From Shewanella insulae (lineage in GTDB: Bacteria > Pseudomonadota > Gammaproteobacteria > Enterobacterales > Shewanellaceae): a stretch of 64,000 nucleotides of DNA. Positions within the stretch are counted from its first letter, which is position 1, and every line of letters starts with the position of its first letter. Location of the stretch: NCBI RefSeq assembly GCF_009831655.1, contig NZ_WRPA01000021.1, positions 1 to 64,000 on the forward strand, in the 5' to 3' direction. This document shows, in pieces, positions 26,272 to 35,879 of the stretch. The notes under the pieces are model-generated. The model did not search any database, had not been told where the DNA came from, and worked only from the letters and a program-made list of their open reading frames with translations. Both the position numbers and the translations under genes were made by a program.

Positions 26272-27576
26272 TTAACCTCGATTGAAATCGGCATCGAATA
26301 CTTCAATGTAAGCCTCTGCTCGCATTTCATCCAGCCAGTTTTGTAATTCTTCATTAAACTTACGGCGGAAGATGAGCTGGTGTGCCCGATTAGTGTTAAA
26401 TTTATCTGTCGCATCCGTCCTGCGTCTCTCTTCCAGCTGCACTATGTGCCAGCCGTGGCTAGAGCGGAATGGCTCACTGATCTCGTTGATCTTCAATGCG
26501 CCTAATGTCTGTGCGAAGGCCGGTACATAGACGGTGGGGTCTGCCCAGCCTAACTCGCCGCCCTTGGCAGCCGAACCTGGATCTTCGCTATATTGACGAG
26601 CCAGGGTGGCAAAGTCGGCCTCACCGCTTCTCAGCTGGTCTGCAAACTTGTCGAGCATTGCCTTGGCACGTTCTTCCGACAGGATAGGTGACGGCTTGAT
26701 CAGTATATGGCGAGAACGCACTTCGTCAATTTCTTTGGTCTGCAGGCCGCGGGCATCCATCACCTTGATGATGTGGAAACCGGCGCCACTGCGTACCGGA
26801 CCTATGATGTCGCCCGTCTTGGCGCCCACTAACAGTTCGGCGAACAGGGTTGGCATCTCATTGACGTTCATGTAATCCCAGATACCGCCTTCAAGGGCCT
26901 TAGGGCCTGAAGAAGAGGCGATGGCTGTCTGTTTGAAGTCGGCATTGCTTTGCAGACGCTTGAGCACGGCGTTGGCGCGGCTGCTGGCGGCCTCAAGTTG
27001 TTCGCTGTTGGGGCTGCTGGGCACCTCGATCAAGATGTGACCGATCTGGTATTCCACCTGTTGCATCCCTTGCTCTTCAATAAGCTTAACCAGGCTGTTG
27101 ATCTCCTGTGGGGAGACCTGAATACGGCGCTGAACCTGAATACGTTGGATCTCGCCCAGGGTGATCTCTTCTCTGAGCTGCTCGCGGTATTGGCTCCAGC
27201 TCATGCCCTCGGCCTCAACCTTTTCACGCATCATCTCAGGAGTCATCTTCTGCTCCTTGGCGATGTTTTCTATGGTCTGGTCCAGTTGCAGGTCACCGAT
27301 ATGCAGACCGATGCGATCGGCCATCTGTAGCTGCAGACGGGTCACGATAAGACGTTCGATCACCTGAGTGCGCAGCGCCTTGTCTGAAGGGAGTGACTGG
27401 CCGGCGGCTTTTGCGTTGGCTTTGACTGTCTTCAACATGTTGACGATTTCGCTTTCCAGCACTATGCCTTCGTTGATCTGAACCGTCACCCTATCCAGAG
27501 GAACGTTCTCGGCCATTGCGCCGTGGCTCATCGCCAATGTAAGTAAAGCAAAAATCAGTTGTTTACAGGGTTTCAT
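26272..27576 (-). CDS. surA: Periplasmic chaperone and peptidyl-prolyl isomerase SurA
   Basis: Chaperone of 434 residues that escorts beta-barrel proteins to the BAM complex. A signal peptide of about 23 residues ends HGAMA. The chaperone domain spans roughly residues 25-170. Two parvulin domains follow; the first begins near YQIGHILIEVP and the second near SRHILIKPSP. The C-terminal helix completes the chaperone module. ATG 27576 has AAGGA nine bases upstream and is preferred to TTG 27582. It sits directly downstream of its major client lptD, as in E. coli. Confidence 0.95.
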   Translation of the reverse strand: MKPCKQLIFALLTLAMSHGAMAENVPLDRVTVQINEGIVLESEIVNMLKTVKANAKAAGQSLPSDKALRTQVIERLIVTRLQLQMADRIGLHIGDLQLDQTIENIAKEQKMTPEMMREKVEAEGMSWSQYREQLREEITLGEIQRIQVQRRIQVSPQEINSLVKLIEEQGMQQVEYQIGHILIEVPSSPNSEQLEAASSRANAVLKRLQSNADFKQTAIASSSGPKALEGGIWDYMNVNEMPTLFAELLVGAKTGDIIGPVRSGAGFHIIKVMDARGLQTKEIDEVRSRHILIKPSPILSEERAKAMLDKFADQLRSGEADFATLARQYSEDPGSAAKGGELGWADPTVYVPAFAQTLGALKINEISEPFRSSHGWHIVQLEERRRTDATDKFNTNRAHQLIFRRKFNEELQNWLDEMRAEAYIEVFDADFNRG

Positions 27577-27702
27577 CCACAAAAATCCTTGGCATATTCA
27601 GGTCGGTCGACACAGGTGTCGGCCGAGTATCTAATTCGACTATTCTGATTGGACTACAAGTCCGTATCTAGGTTCAGCGCAAAGCCGATTAAAATATCAA
27701 AA

Positions 27703-30024
27703 CTAGTTTTTCAGGTAGAGCGGCTTGCGATAGTTAAACAGGCCATCGTTAAGCATGTCCGATACCCCTAGCGGGCCGGAGCCACCTAATCCCTTGATCA
27801 CAAAGTTCAGGTAGAAGCCGCTTTCAAACAGCTCTCTGTCGTTAAACGTCGGATCCAGGTTGTCATCGTAGTTGGTTTTAATGCGGTAATGATAACTTAA
27901 GCGCACCGCCCAGCAACAAGATTCGTACTGAAATCCTGTGTAGGTCTCGACGCTTCGATTTTCATTGAGATCGTAATACCAGTTGCCCACGATATACCAG
28001 TTGTCGTTAATCGGCCAGGCGGTGCGCAAGCCGGTTTGCGACACATTAACAGATTCGTTGGTGTTGCTGTTAACTAAATCGGGTACATAACGGTAGCTTA
28101 GCTGTAGCAGCTTGTTGACCCCGGGGCGGAAATCCAGGGTGACCTCACTCTTCTTGTTGTTCTTGTTTTTGGTGTCATATTGAATGGCACCGCTCAAGAA
28201 CCAATCGCTGTAGAGCTGAGTATTCAGCTCCGCCGCCAGCACAGAGTTTGAGGTATTCTCCTGCTTAAAGATCTCGTTGGGACGGGAGGGATCTGTGATG
28301 CCAACCTTGCTGTCCTCGAAGTAGTAGATCTGACCCAGGCTGAATTTGAAGCGCTCAAGGTTATGATCGTCAAACAGGCGTGTGGTGAGACCCAGAGTCA
28401 TCTGGTTGGCGTCGGCGATACGGTCCAGACCCGAGAAGCGGCGATCCCTGAAGAGGCCGTAGTAGTCTTCCTGCAGCAGCGCGGTGTCATAGATGCCTAT
28501 GTTGGACTGGTCTTCATAGCCGACGTACAGATACTGGAACTGGGGTTCCAGGGTCTGACGGTAGTTGACGTCGAAGTAGTCGGTGAAACGCTCGAAATTG
28601 ATCTGACCGTGGATACGCACCTGAGGCAGGGTACGACTCACCGAGCTGTCCAGCGGCTGGGTGCCTGTGTAGTTCTTGGTGTCCTGCCAATAGTTGGTCT
28701 GCAGCAGCTTAAGCTCACTGGTCAGCGAGCCCGCGGGGCCGTGGATAGGCAAGGATACGCTGGGTTCGAAATGCAGACGGCTAGCGGTGGCATATTGGTC
28801 GTCCTTATGACGGAAGTTGCTGGCTTCCCCCATGAGGTTGAAGTCTATGCCCTGCCAAAGACCGGGGGCGCGATAATTAAAGCCAACCTGTGGCATGACC
28901 TGATAGGGGGATTCCTCTTCGCCCAGTACCTTGATGTCCTGCACCCTGGCTGACATGTCCCAGTTATCTTCGAAGTAGGCGATCTCACCGATGCGAGAGA
29001 GTTGGTTGTCGGTGGCGCGCAACACGTCTGAGGGCAGGTCGTTGAAGTAGTTGTTGTCTGACACATTGGTAAAGTTGGCCAGTACCCGCCAGTTGTCGGC
29101 GATGGCACCTTGATGCTGCCAGTGGTAGAGGTAACGGTCGGCGCGGTTAGGCACCAGATTGTCGTTGCTCAGGTACTCTATATTTAACTGTCCCTGCTGG
29201 GCCTCTCCGGCGAGATAGCGAAACTCCGACTTGAGGAACAGGCCGCGAGCCGACATATAGTGCGGAGTGAAGGTGAGGTCATACTCGGGGGCTATGTTCC
29301 AGTAGTAGGGAGTCGCTACCTCGACACCATTGGTGGTGCTGGTGCTGAAAAACGGGAACAGGAAGCCAGTTTTGCGCTTCTCCGATACCGGAATCGTCAT
29401 ATAGGGCAGATAGAAGACGGGCACATCGCCTATCTTGAGCTTGGCATCCCAGAGTTCGCCCCACTCTTCGCTGCTGTCTATCTTGATAGTCTCTGCTTCC
29501 AGCAGCCAGGAGCTATCGCCCGGAGGACAGGTCGTAAAGTTGGTATTTGACAGGTGCAGGTTGTTGTCCTGAGTGATCTCCAGGTTTTCCGCTTCGCCGT
29601 GGATCTGCTGACCATGGAGCCAATACTGGGCACCCTGAAGCTGTGCGCTGTTGGTGCGCATTTCGGCGCTGAGGGAGTCTGCCGTGACGGTAAACATATT
29701 GTCCTGGAACACCAGGTTACCGTTGGCGTCCAGGCGTTCGTTGGCCTGATCCAATACTGCGCTGTCGGCGGCGATATGGCGGCCACCCTGGCTGAAAGTC
29801 ACATCTCCCTGGAAACTGGCCTTATCGCCCATCTTGGCTGCCGACGAGTCGGAAACGATCTTAATCTGCTGCAGATCTAGGGGACGCTCGTCTGTGGTGG
29901 GCTCTGGGATAGGTACGGGCGGAAGTACCAGACACTGGGCACCGGGCGCGGGAGTGGTTTCCGATTCGTCTGCCAAGACTAGCTGCGGGAGTAGCGCCAA
30001 TGCCAATAAGTAACGGATATGCAT
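27703..30024 (-). CDS. lptD: LPS assembly outer-membrane protein LptD
   Basis: Essential outer-membrane translocon that inserts lipopolysaccharide into the outer leaflet with LptE; 773 residues. A signal peptide of about 18 residues ends VLA. An N-terminal LptA-like jellyroll domain (to about residue 220; DLQQIKIVSDSSAAKMGD) precedes the large C-terminal beta-barrel. A Cys at about residue 30 and an adjacent Cys pair late in the barrel (YESCCWAV) match the conserved disulfides needed for function. It is the first gene of the minus-strand block and is divergent from amgK. Confidence 0.95.
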   Translation of the reverse strand: MHIRYLLALALLPQLVLADESETTPAPGAQCLVLPPVPIPEPTTDERPLDLQQIKIVSDSSAAKMGDKASFQGDVTFSQGGRHIAADSAVLDQANERLDANGNLVFQDNMFTVTADSLSAEMRTNSAQLQGAQYWLHGQQIHGEAENLEITQDNNLHLSNTNFTTCPPGDSSWLLEAETIKIDSSEEWGELWDAKLKIGDVPVFYLPYMTIPVSEKRKTGFLFPFFSTSTTNGVEVATPYYWNIAPEYDLTFTPHYMSARGLFLKSEFRYLAGEAQQGQLNIEYLSNDNLVPNRADRYLYHWQHQGAIADNWRVLANFTNVSDNNYFNDLPSDVLRATDNQLSRIGEIAYFEDNWDMSARVQDIKVLGEEESPYQVMPQVGFNYRAPGLWQGIDFNLMGEASNFRHKDDQYATASRLHFEPSVSLPIHGPAGSLTSELKLLQTNYWQDTKNYTGTQPLDSSVSRTLPQVRIHGQINFERFTDYFDVNYRQTLEPQFQYLYVGYEDQSNIGIYDTALLQEDYYGLFRDRRFSGLDRIADANQMTLGLTTRLFDDHNLERFKFSLGQIYYFEDSKVGITDPSRPNEIFKQENTSNSVLAAELNTQLYSDWFLSGAIQYDTKNKNNKKSEVTLDFRPGVNKLLQLSYRYVPDLVNSNTNESVNVSQTGLRTAWPINDNWYIVGNWYYDLNENRSVETYTGFQYESCCWAVRLSYHYRIKTNYDDNLDPTFNDRELFESGFYLNFVIKGLGGSGPLGVSDMLNDGLFNYRKPLYLKN

Positions 30025-30186
30025 CTTTTATCGTTTTTGTGGTTTCTTAGTCTAGACAAGTTATCGGTGAGAATAGTTGCATCCCTCTTGGGAAGCAACT
30101 TAGCAAAAGAGATAGAATCATCTTAATTGCTGTTTCTATTTTGCTTTATAATAAAGCAATTTTCTTCTAAGAGCCATGAGGTGCCC

Positions 30187-31218
30187 TTGTCAGATCCAAG
30201 ATTTCTTGCCCTTAATTCATGGATAGCGCGAACTTTAGGCGATGAGGCTCAGATAGCCTTAATTTCCGGTGACGCCAGTTTCCGCCGCTACTATCGTGTT
30301 AAGTGTTCAAACCAGACTTTTATCGCCATGGACTCACCGCCGGATCTGGTGCCCGTCGCCCCTTTTATCGCCCTCGCAAACGCCTATTGTGACCATGGCA
30401 TCCTGGCGCCAGAGGTTAAGGCCGCAGATATGGCACAAGGCTTTCTGCTGCTCTCGGATCTCGGCGATACTCAGCTGCTCGAGGTGCTCACCCTTGATAA
30501 CGTCGGTCACCATTATGGTAAGGCGTTGGGGCTGCTCGACGAGATACAGACCATCACCTCGTCGGCTGGGCAGCCCTTGCCCGACTATGACGACGCCTTC
30601 GTGCTGCGTGAGCTGAATATTTTTGTAGAGTGGCTGCTTGAACATCATCTGCAGCTGAGCCTCGACAGCCAGACCCGGCAGATGATTTATGACTGTTTCG
30701 GCCTGCTTATCGATAATGTCGCCCAGCAGCCCAAGGTGGGTATGCACAGGGATTACCACAGCCGCAATCTCATGCTATGTGATGGCAAGCTGGCGGTGAT
30801 CGATTTTCAAGATGCTGTCTTAGGTCCCATCACCTATGACGCAGTTTCCCTGCTGCGCGACTGTTATGTGCGCTGGCCAAACGCTGTGGTCGAGCCCTTG
30901 CTTGAGCTGCACTATAAGCAGGCCCGCGCCCTGGGGCGTATAGGAAATAAGGTGGATTTGGCTCAGTATCGCCGCTGGTTCGATCTCATGGGGATGCAGC
31001 GCCACCTCAAGGCGGCAGGGATCTTCTGCCGCCTCAACTATCGCGATGGCAAGCCGGGTTACCTTAAAGATATTCCGCTGACGTTAGATTATGTGTGTGA
31101 CATAGGGGCGAAATACCCTGAGTTTGAGCCGTTTGTTGCCTGGTTGAGGTGTGAGGTTGTGCCGCATATGACGAGCGACAAGCTGTCTCAACTGACAAGC
31201 AAATCGGAGGCACAGTGA
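30187..31218 (+). CDS. amgK: N-acetylmuramate/N-acetylglucosamine anomeric kinase
   Basis: Aminoglycoside-phosphotransferase-fold kinase that phosphorylates the anomeric carbon of MurNAc (and GlcNAc) released from peptidoglycan. With MurU it returns these sugars to UDP-MurNAc and bypasses MurA, the fosfomycin target. Kinase motifs are GDASFRRYYRV for nucleotide binding, HRDYHSRNLM for the catalytic loop and VIDFQDAVLGP for metal binding. The best start is TTG 30187 (LSDPRFLAL), with GAGG five bases before. The frame extends upstream to 30127 into AT-rich, non-family sequence. The product is 343 residues. The stop overlaps the murU start. Confidence 0.9.
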   Translation: MSDPRFLALNSWIARTLGDEAQIALISGDASFRRYYRVKCSNQTFIAMDSPPDLVPVAPFIALANAYCDHGILAPEVKAADMAQGFLLLSDLGDTQLLEVLTLDNVGHHYGKALGLLDEIQTITSSAGQPLPDYDDAFVLRELNIFVEWLLEHHLQLSLDSQTRQMIYDCFGLLIDNVAQQPKVGMHRDYHSRNLMLCDGKLAVIDFQDAVLGPITYDAVSLLRDCYVRWPNAVVEPLLELHYKQARALGRIGNKVDLAQYRRWFDLMGMQRHLKAAGIFCRLNYRDGKPGYLKDIPLTLDYVCDIGAKYPEFEPFVAWLRCEVVPHMTSDKLSQLTSKSEAQ

Positions 31219-31943
31219 TGAAAGCCATGATACTCGCGGCCGGTCGTGGTGAACGTCTTCGCCCCCTGACCGATACGCTTCCTAAACCCCTGGCAGAGGT
31301 GGCGGGAAAGCCGCTCATCGTCTATCACATTGAGCGCCTCGCGGCTCTTGGTATTACAGAGATAGTGATCAACCACGCCTGGTTGGGCCACAAGCTCGAG
31401 GCCAGTCTGGGGGATGGCAGCGACTGGGGCGTGAGCATCTGCTACAGTCCAGAGACACAAGCCCTAGAGACAGGTGGTGGCATCAAGCAGGCGCTGGCGC
31501 TGCTGGGGGATGAACCTTTTCTGGTGCTCAATGGTGATGTCTACATCGACAGCCTGCCCACAGTGAAAGGCCAGTCGCTGGATGTGGCGCTCGATACCGC
31601 AAGTATTACCGAGTTGATGAGTGAGCATGAGGCTTATCTCTGGTTGGTGGATAACCCTAAGCAGCATCCTGAAGGGGATTTTGCCTTGGAGAAGGGGAAG
31701 GTATTCGATAACCGTGAACCTAGGCTGACCTTTTCCGGCATGGCCATCTATCATCCACGTTTCTTCGATGGCACCCCCAGCGGGCGTTTTGGTCTGGCGC
31801 CGCTGTTAAGAGCCAAGATGCAGCAGGGGCTGATCGGTGGCGAGCACTATCGACATCTCTGGTGCGACGTGGGTACGCTGCAAAGGCTGGAGTCACTGGA
31901 CGCCGAGTTAAGGGCGGCACAAGAACACAATAAAGGTTGTTAG
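31218..31943 (+). CDS. murU: MurNAc-1-phosphate uridylyltransferase
   Basis: Nucleotidyltransferase of 241 residues that makes UDP-MurNAc from MurNAc-1-phosphate and UTP, completing the AmgK-MurU recycling shortcut. The N-terminal signature is MILAAGRGERLRPLT followed by LPKPL. Sugar-binding and metal-site segments appear as ETGGGI, NGDVYID and WCDVGT. ATG 31218 has GGAGG seven bases before and shares one base with the amgK stop, so translation is coupled. The gene ends immediately before djlA. Confidence 0.92.
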   Translation: MKAMILAAGRGERLRPLTDTLPKPLAEVAGKPLIVYHIERLAALGITEIVINHAWLGHKLEASLGDGSDWGVSICYSPETQALETGGGIKQALALLGDEPFLVLNGDVYIDSLPTVKGQSLDVALDTASITELMSEHEAYLWLVDNPKQHPEGDFALEKGKVFDNREPRLTFSGMAIYHPRFFDGTPSGRFGLAPLLRAKMQQGLIGGEHYRHLWCDVGTLQRLESLDAELRAAQEHNKGC

Positions 31944-32720
31944 ATGAAGATTTGGGGTAAGTTTTTCGGTTTTGCCATAGGTTTCATGTTTGGTCGCATC
32001 ATAGGCGGAATCATAGGTCTCTGGCTCGGGCACCTCTATGACAAGAAGCGTGGTGAGGTGGAGGCTTTGGTGGGCAAGGGCAGCGATCGTCAGGCGCTGT
32101 TCTTCAATACCGCATTTGCGGTGATGGGTCATGTGGCCAAGGCCTCGGGCCAGGTCACAGAGAATGATATTCGCTTAGCGACCGCGCTGATGGATCAGCT
32201 GCGCCTCAGCGGCGATGCCCGCCGCGAGGCCCAGGCGGCCTTTACCCAAGGTAAGGCGGCCGACTTCGACCTTAAGGCATCGCTGCGTACCTTCAGATTG
32301 ATCTCCATGGGACGGCGGGAGCTGCTGCAGATGTTTCTGGAAATTCAGATCCAGACGGCACTGTCGGACGCCGAGCTAGATGCCAAAGAACATGCCATAC
32401 TCTTAACCGTGGCGCAGGAGCTGGGCTTTAGTCGCGAGCAACTCGATGAACTGCTCAAGCGTTGGCAGGCGGAGGTTAACTTTCAGCGTCACGGTCGTCA
32501 GCAGACCTCAATCAATGATGCCTATGAGGTATTGGGACTCACCGAGCAGGCCTCGGATCAGCAGGTGAAGCGAGCTTATCGCAAGCTGATGAACGAGCAC
32601 CATCCCGACAAACTGGTTGCCAAGGGGTTACCCGCCGAGATGATGGAGCTGGCCAAACAGAAGGCGCAGGATATTCAGGCCGCCTACGACAGAGTGAAGC
32701 AAGATCGTGGGATGAGATGA
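31944..32720 (+). CDS. djlA: Membrane-anchored DnaJ-like co-chaperone DjlA
   Basis: Co-chaperone of 258 residues that stimulates DnaK at the inner membrane. The N-terminal membrane segment is glycine-patterned (GFMFGRIIGGIIGLWLGHLYD). A TerB-like helical domain covers about residues 50-175. A J-domain fills the C-terminus with the essential HPD tripeptide in NEHHPDKL. The ATG follows the murU stop with no gap. The amgK-murU-djlA order links envelope recycling with envelope stress, though this may be only positional. Confidence 0.93.
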   Translation: MKIWGKFFGFAIGFMFGRIIGGIIGLWLGHLYDKKRGEVEALVGKGSDRQALFFNTAFAVMGHVAKASGQVTENDIRLATALMDQLRLSGDARREAQAAFTQGKAADFDLKASLRTFRLISMGRRELLQMFLEIQIQTALSDAELDAKEHAILLTVAQELGFSREQLDELLKRWQAEVNFQRHGRQQTSINDAYEVLGLTEQASDQQVKRAYRKLMNEHHPDKLVAKGLPAEMMELAKQKAQDIQAAYDRVKQDRGMR

Positions 32721-32745
32721 ACATTAGCTAACTAAGGAGAGGGCG

Positions 32746-33375
32746 ATGATGCGAACAAGACAGATCTTATTGACAGGTCTCTTAACATGGATGCTAGCCG
32801 GAGGGGCCTGGGCTCAATCGGATATCTACGTTGCCCCCTTCGGCGGTTATAGCTTCGGGGCCAGTGAACTCGACGCCACAGACGTAGGCACCAATACCCG
32901 GGGCGAGGTCAGCATCAAGGATTCCAGCCATTACGGTATCATAGTGGGGATGAAGACCCGGGACCCAGGCGATATCTACCTGCTTTACAGTCACCAGAGC
33001 ACAGATATGCATGCCGCGGGCATGTTCAACCCCAATCGCTTGGCGAAACTGCAGTTGGACTATGCCCACTTTGGCGGTTCGCTCTATTTTCCCAAGGGAA
33101 ATTTGCGTCCCTATGTGACCGTCAGCGTCGGCATGACGCAGATGAGACCATCGGGCGATTTCTCCGACGAGTCGCGTTTTTCCATGGGGATAGGTGGTGG
33201 GGTGGAATACCTGATGGGCGATAACTTCAGCCTGTTTGCCGATGGCCGTGGTTACGCCACCTTTATCGATAGCGATAATTCGCTATTTTGCGATGCCAAC
33301 CGTTGTATCTGGAATATCAGTGCCGATGTCATGTGGCAGGGCCAGGTTAACGCCGGATTCAAATACACCTTTTAA
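32746..33375 (+). CDS. Outer-membrane beta-barrel protein (OmpA/OmpW-like small porin fold)
   Basis: A 209-residue protein with a signal peptide of about 23 residues ending GAWAQ. The mature part alternates polar and hydrophobic residues in about eight strands: it begins DIYVAPFGGYSFGASEL and ends GQVNAGFKYTF with a C-terminal Phe, the BAM recognition feature. The function is not known; small eight-stranded barrels are often adhesins or stress-induced channels. A strong AAGGAGAGG ribosome binding site precedes ATG 32746. It lies between djlA and a dehydrogenase in the same direction with short gaps. Confidence 0.8.
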   Translation: MMRTRQILLTGLLTWMLAGGAWAQSDIYVAPFGGYSFGASELDATDVGTNTRGEVSIKDSSHYGIIVGMKTRDPGDIYLLYSHQSTDMHAAGMFNPNRLAKLQLDYAHFGGSLYFPKGNLRPYVTVSVGMTQMRPSGDFSDESRFSMGIGGGVEYLMGDNFSLFADGRGYATFIDSDNSLFCDANRCIWNISADVMWQGQVNAGFKYTF

Positions 33376-33395
33376 CCCATAAGCGAGCAATCTTA

Positions 33396-34349
33396 ATGAA
33401 GATAGTGGTACTCGATGGCTACACCCTCAATCCTGGCGATCTCGATTGGCAGCCCCTGGCGGCGCTGGGCGAGTTTCGCTGTTTTGACAGAACCTCCCCG
33501 GCCGAACTCCTAGATCGCGCTCAAGGGGCGCAGGTGTTGCTGACCAATAAGACAGTGCTCGATGCCGACGCACTTCAGGCCCTGCCTGGGCTCGAGTATA
33601 TCGGCGTGCTCGCCACAGGCACCAACGTGGTGGATCTTGATGCTGCCGGCGAGCTTGGGATCAAGGTGACCAATGTACCTGGCTATGGGCCAGATGCGGT
33701 GGCCCAGATGGTATTTGCGCATATTCTTCATCACACCCAGCGTCTGGCCGAGCATCATAATGCCGTGGTAGACGGGGCCTGGTCTCAGGCACCGGATTTT
33801 TGCTTTACCCTGGCGCCGCTACAGTCTCTCAAGGGGAAGACGCTGGGGCTGGTAGGCTTTGGCGATATAGGCCGTCAGGTGGCCACTATTGCTAAGGCAT
33901 TTCAGATGCGGGTGCTGGTCAATACGCGATCTATTAAACACGATCTCCCTGAAGGGGTTAGCTGGTGTGAGCGTGAGGCGCTCTTTGCCAGCGCCGATAT
34001 CATCTCGCTGCACTGCCCGCTGACGCCGGATACCCAGCAGTTGATCAATTCAGCGCGGCTCAGCGCCATGAAGCCCGGTGCTATCTTGATCAACACGGCC
34101 CGGGGCGGTTTGGTAGATGAGCAGGCCCTGGCCGATGCCTTGGAGCAGGGGGAAATTGCCGCCGCCGGGGTGGATGTCTTATCGAGTGAGCCGCCACAGG
34201 CTGACAATCCGCTGCTGAGTGCGCCTCATATCAGCATCAGCCCCCATAATGCCTGGGCGACCAGGGAGGCGAGGCAGAATCTGCTGACCATTGCCGTCGA
34301 TAACCTCAAGGGCTATCTGGCGGGGCAACTGATTAATCAGGTGAATTAA
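33396..34349 (+). CDS. D-2-hydroxyacid dehydrogenase (NAD-dependent)
   Basis: Enzyme of 317 residues that interconverts 2-oxoacids and D-2-hydroxyacids; glycerate, hydroxypyruvate or lactate-type substrates are plausible. The NAD-binding motif GLVGFGDIGRQ is near residue 150. The second signature, SARLSAMKPGAILINTARGGLVDE, holds the catalytic Arg. The catalytic His is in SPHNAWAT near residue 284. Sequence alone does not separate glycerate dehydrogenase from related enzymes. It ends at a strong terminator that it shares with purT. Confidence 0.85.
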   Translation: MKIVVLDGYTLNPGDLDWQPLAALGEFRCFDRTSPAELLDRAQGAQVLLTNKTVLDADALQALPGLEYIGVLATGTNVVDLDAAGELGIKVTNVPGYGPDAVAQMVFAHILHHTQRLAEHHNAVVDGAWSQAPDFCFTLAPLQSLKGKTLGLVGFGDIGRQVATIAKAFQMRVLVNTRSIKHDLPEGVSWCEREALFASADIISLHCPLTPDTQQLINSARLSAMKPGAILINTARGGLVDEQALADALEQGEIAAAGVDVLSSEPPQADNPLLSAPHISISPHNAWATREARQNLLTIAVDNLKGYLAGQLINQVN

Positions 34350-34372
34350 ACCAAGGTCATCTGGTTGAAAAG

Positions 34373-34417
34373 AAAAGGGCGCCTGATTCTTGAGAAGAAG
34401 AGGCGCCCTTTTTTTTG
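34373..34417. terminator. Terminator between the 2-hydroxyacid dehydrogenase gene and purT
   Basis: A 12-base stem AAAAGGGCGCCT (34373-34384) with AGGCGCCCTTTT (34401-34412) and a T-run on the right. The left A-rich flank suggests weaker activity on the minus strand as well. Confidence 0.85.
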
Positions 34418-34435
34418 ATTTCACTTGCGGAGGAT

Positions 34436-35614
34436 TTAATCCAGCAAAACTTCTACCTGAGCGGCAACCTTGAGCGCCTTGTCGATGGCGTTATCAATGC
34501 TTTCCCCGCGGGCCAGGCCGACACCGAGACGGCGGCGACCGTCGATATCCGGCTTGCCGAACAGGCGTAGCTGGGTGTTGGGCTCAACGAGCGCCTGCGC
34601 CATCCCCTGATAGCCTATGTTGTGGCTGGTACCCTCTGCCAGGATCACGGCTGAGGCCGATGGGCCATGTTGTGCTATGTTGGCAATAGGCAGGCCTAAG
34701 ATGGCCCGCACATGCAAGGCGAACTCAGACAGATCTTGGCTGATCAGCGTTACCAAGCCGGTATCGTGAGGGCGAGGGGACACTTCGGAGAAGTAGACCT
34801 CCTCTCCCTTGATAAACAGTTCGACGCCGAACAGGCCATAACCGCCCAGCGCCTCGACTACCTTACGCCCTATCTCCTGTGCCTTGGCGAGCACGGCATC
34901 AGACATGGCCTGGGGCTGCCAGGACTCGCGGTAGTCACCATCTTCCTGGCGATGGCCGATAGGGTCGCAGAAGTGGATGCCGTTGACGGCGCTGACGGTG
35001 AGCAGGGTGATCTCATAGTCGAAGGGCACGAAACCCTCGACTATCACCCGGCCGCCACCGGCGCGGCCGCCCTCCTGGGCATAACGCCAGGCCGAGAGAA
35101 TATCCTCCTCGCTGCGTATGATGCTCTGGCCCTTGCCAGAGGAGCTCATCACAGGTTTAACCACGCAGGGCAGGCCTATGTCGGCGACCGCCTGCTCAAA
35201 TTCGTTTTGGGTGTCGCAGAAGAAATAGGGTGAGGTGGGTAGTCCCAGCGTCTCGGCTGCCAGGCGGCGTATGCCTTCGCGATCCATGGTGAGCTGGGTG
35301 GCCTTTGCCGTGGGGATCACCTTAAGGCCTTGGGCCTCCATCTCAACCAGGGTTTGGGTGGCGATGGCTTCGATCTCTGGGATCACCAGGTGAGGCTGTT
35401 CCTGTTCTATGATGGCGCGCAGCGCCTCGCCGTCCAGCATATTGATCACATGAAACCTGTGACTGACCTGCATGGCTGGAGCATTTGGGTAACGGTCGAC
35501 GCCTATGACTTCAACGCCCAGGCGTTGTAGTTCGATGGCAACTTCTTTGCCGAGTTCGCCGCAGCCAAGCAGCATGGCGCGCAGCGCGCCGCGTGAATAG
35601 GGTGTGCCTATCAT
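34436..35614 (-). CDS. purT: Formate-dependent phosphoribosylglycinamide formyltransferase
   Basis: ATP-grasp enzyme of 392 residues that uses formate and ATP, instead of formyl-tetrahydrofolate, to formylate GAR in purine synthesis. The N-terminal substrate domain shows MLLGCGELGKEVAIE and GVDRYPNAPA. The ATP-grasp core has KPVMSSSGKGQS and EGFVPFDYE. The metal site lies in FSEVSPRPHDTG near residue 280. In a formate-rich anaerobic lifestyle such as that of Shewanella, the formate route makes physiological sense. An AAGGT ribosome binding site lies before the ATG. Confidence 0.95.
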   Translation of the reverse strand: MIGTPYSRGALRAMLLGCGELGKEVAIELQRLGVEVIGVDRYPNAPAMQVSHRFHVINMLDGEALRAIIEQEQPHLVIPEIEAIATQTLVEMEAQGLKVIPTAKATQLTMDREGIRRLAAETLGLPTSPYFFCDTQNEFEQAVADIGLPCVVKPVMSSSGKGQSIIRSEEDILSAWRYAQEGGRAGGGRVIVEGFVPFDYEITLLTVSAVNGIHFCDPIGHRQEDGDYRESWQPQAMSDAVLAKAQEIGRKVVEALGGYGLFGVELFIKGEEVYFSEVSPRPHDTGLVTLISQDLSEFALHVRAILGLPIANIAQHGPSASAVILAEGTSHNIGYQGMAQALVEPNTQLRLFGKPDIDGRRRLGVGLARGESIDNAIDKALKVAAQVEVLLD

Positions 35615-35879
35615 GGTGTGGGTACCTTTTATCTTGAGTGGGTCGTTCGCCCAACTTAGGTTATTTGGGGATCATCTTACCCCGTCGTCAGTAAGAAGCA
35701 GACCCTTTGCGCCGACAAGTGTGTACTGGATCAAGATTATGGTACCAATTAGAAAAGAAATATCAGCAATTTATGGCTAGTATAGTTAAGGTGATGTTAA
35801 GAGATTTGCTCGTTTGCGCCAGTCTTAAGGGGTGGTGCGCCGCCTGTTAAAAGGATTAACTAAGAGTAAGGAGTGAGCC

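Noticed and set aside
28363..28953. Long open frame (196 codons) on the plus strand, antisense to lptD
   Set aside because: It lies wholly inside the well-supported lptD gene, has no ribosome binding site, and its translation shows no recognisable domain. It is a by-product of codon bias.
35811..35820. CGTTTGCG half-site resembling a PurR box upstream of purT
   Set aside because: Only one half of the palindrome matches and it lies about 200 bases from the purT start, so it is too weak to report as a regulatory site.
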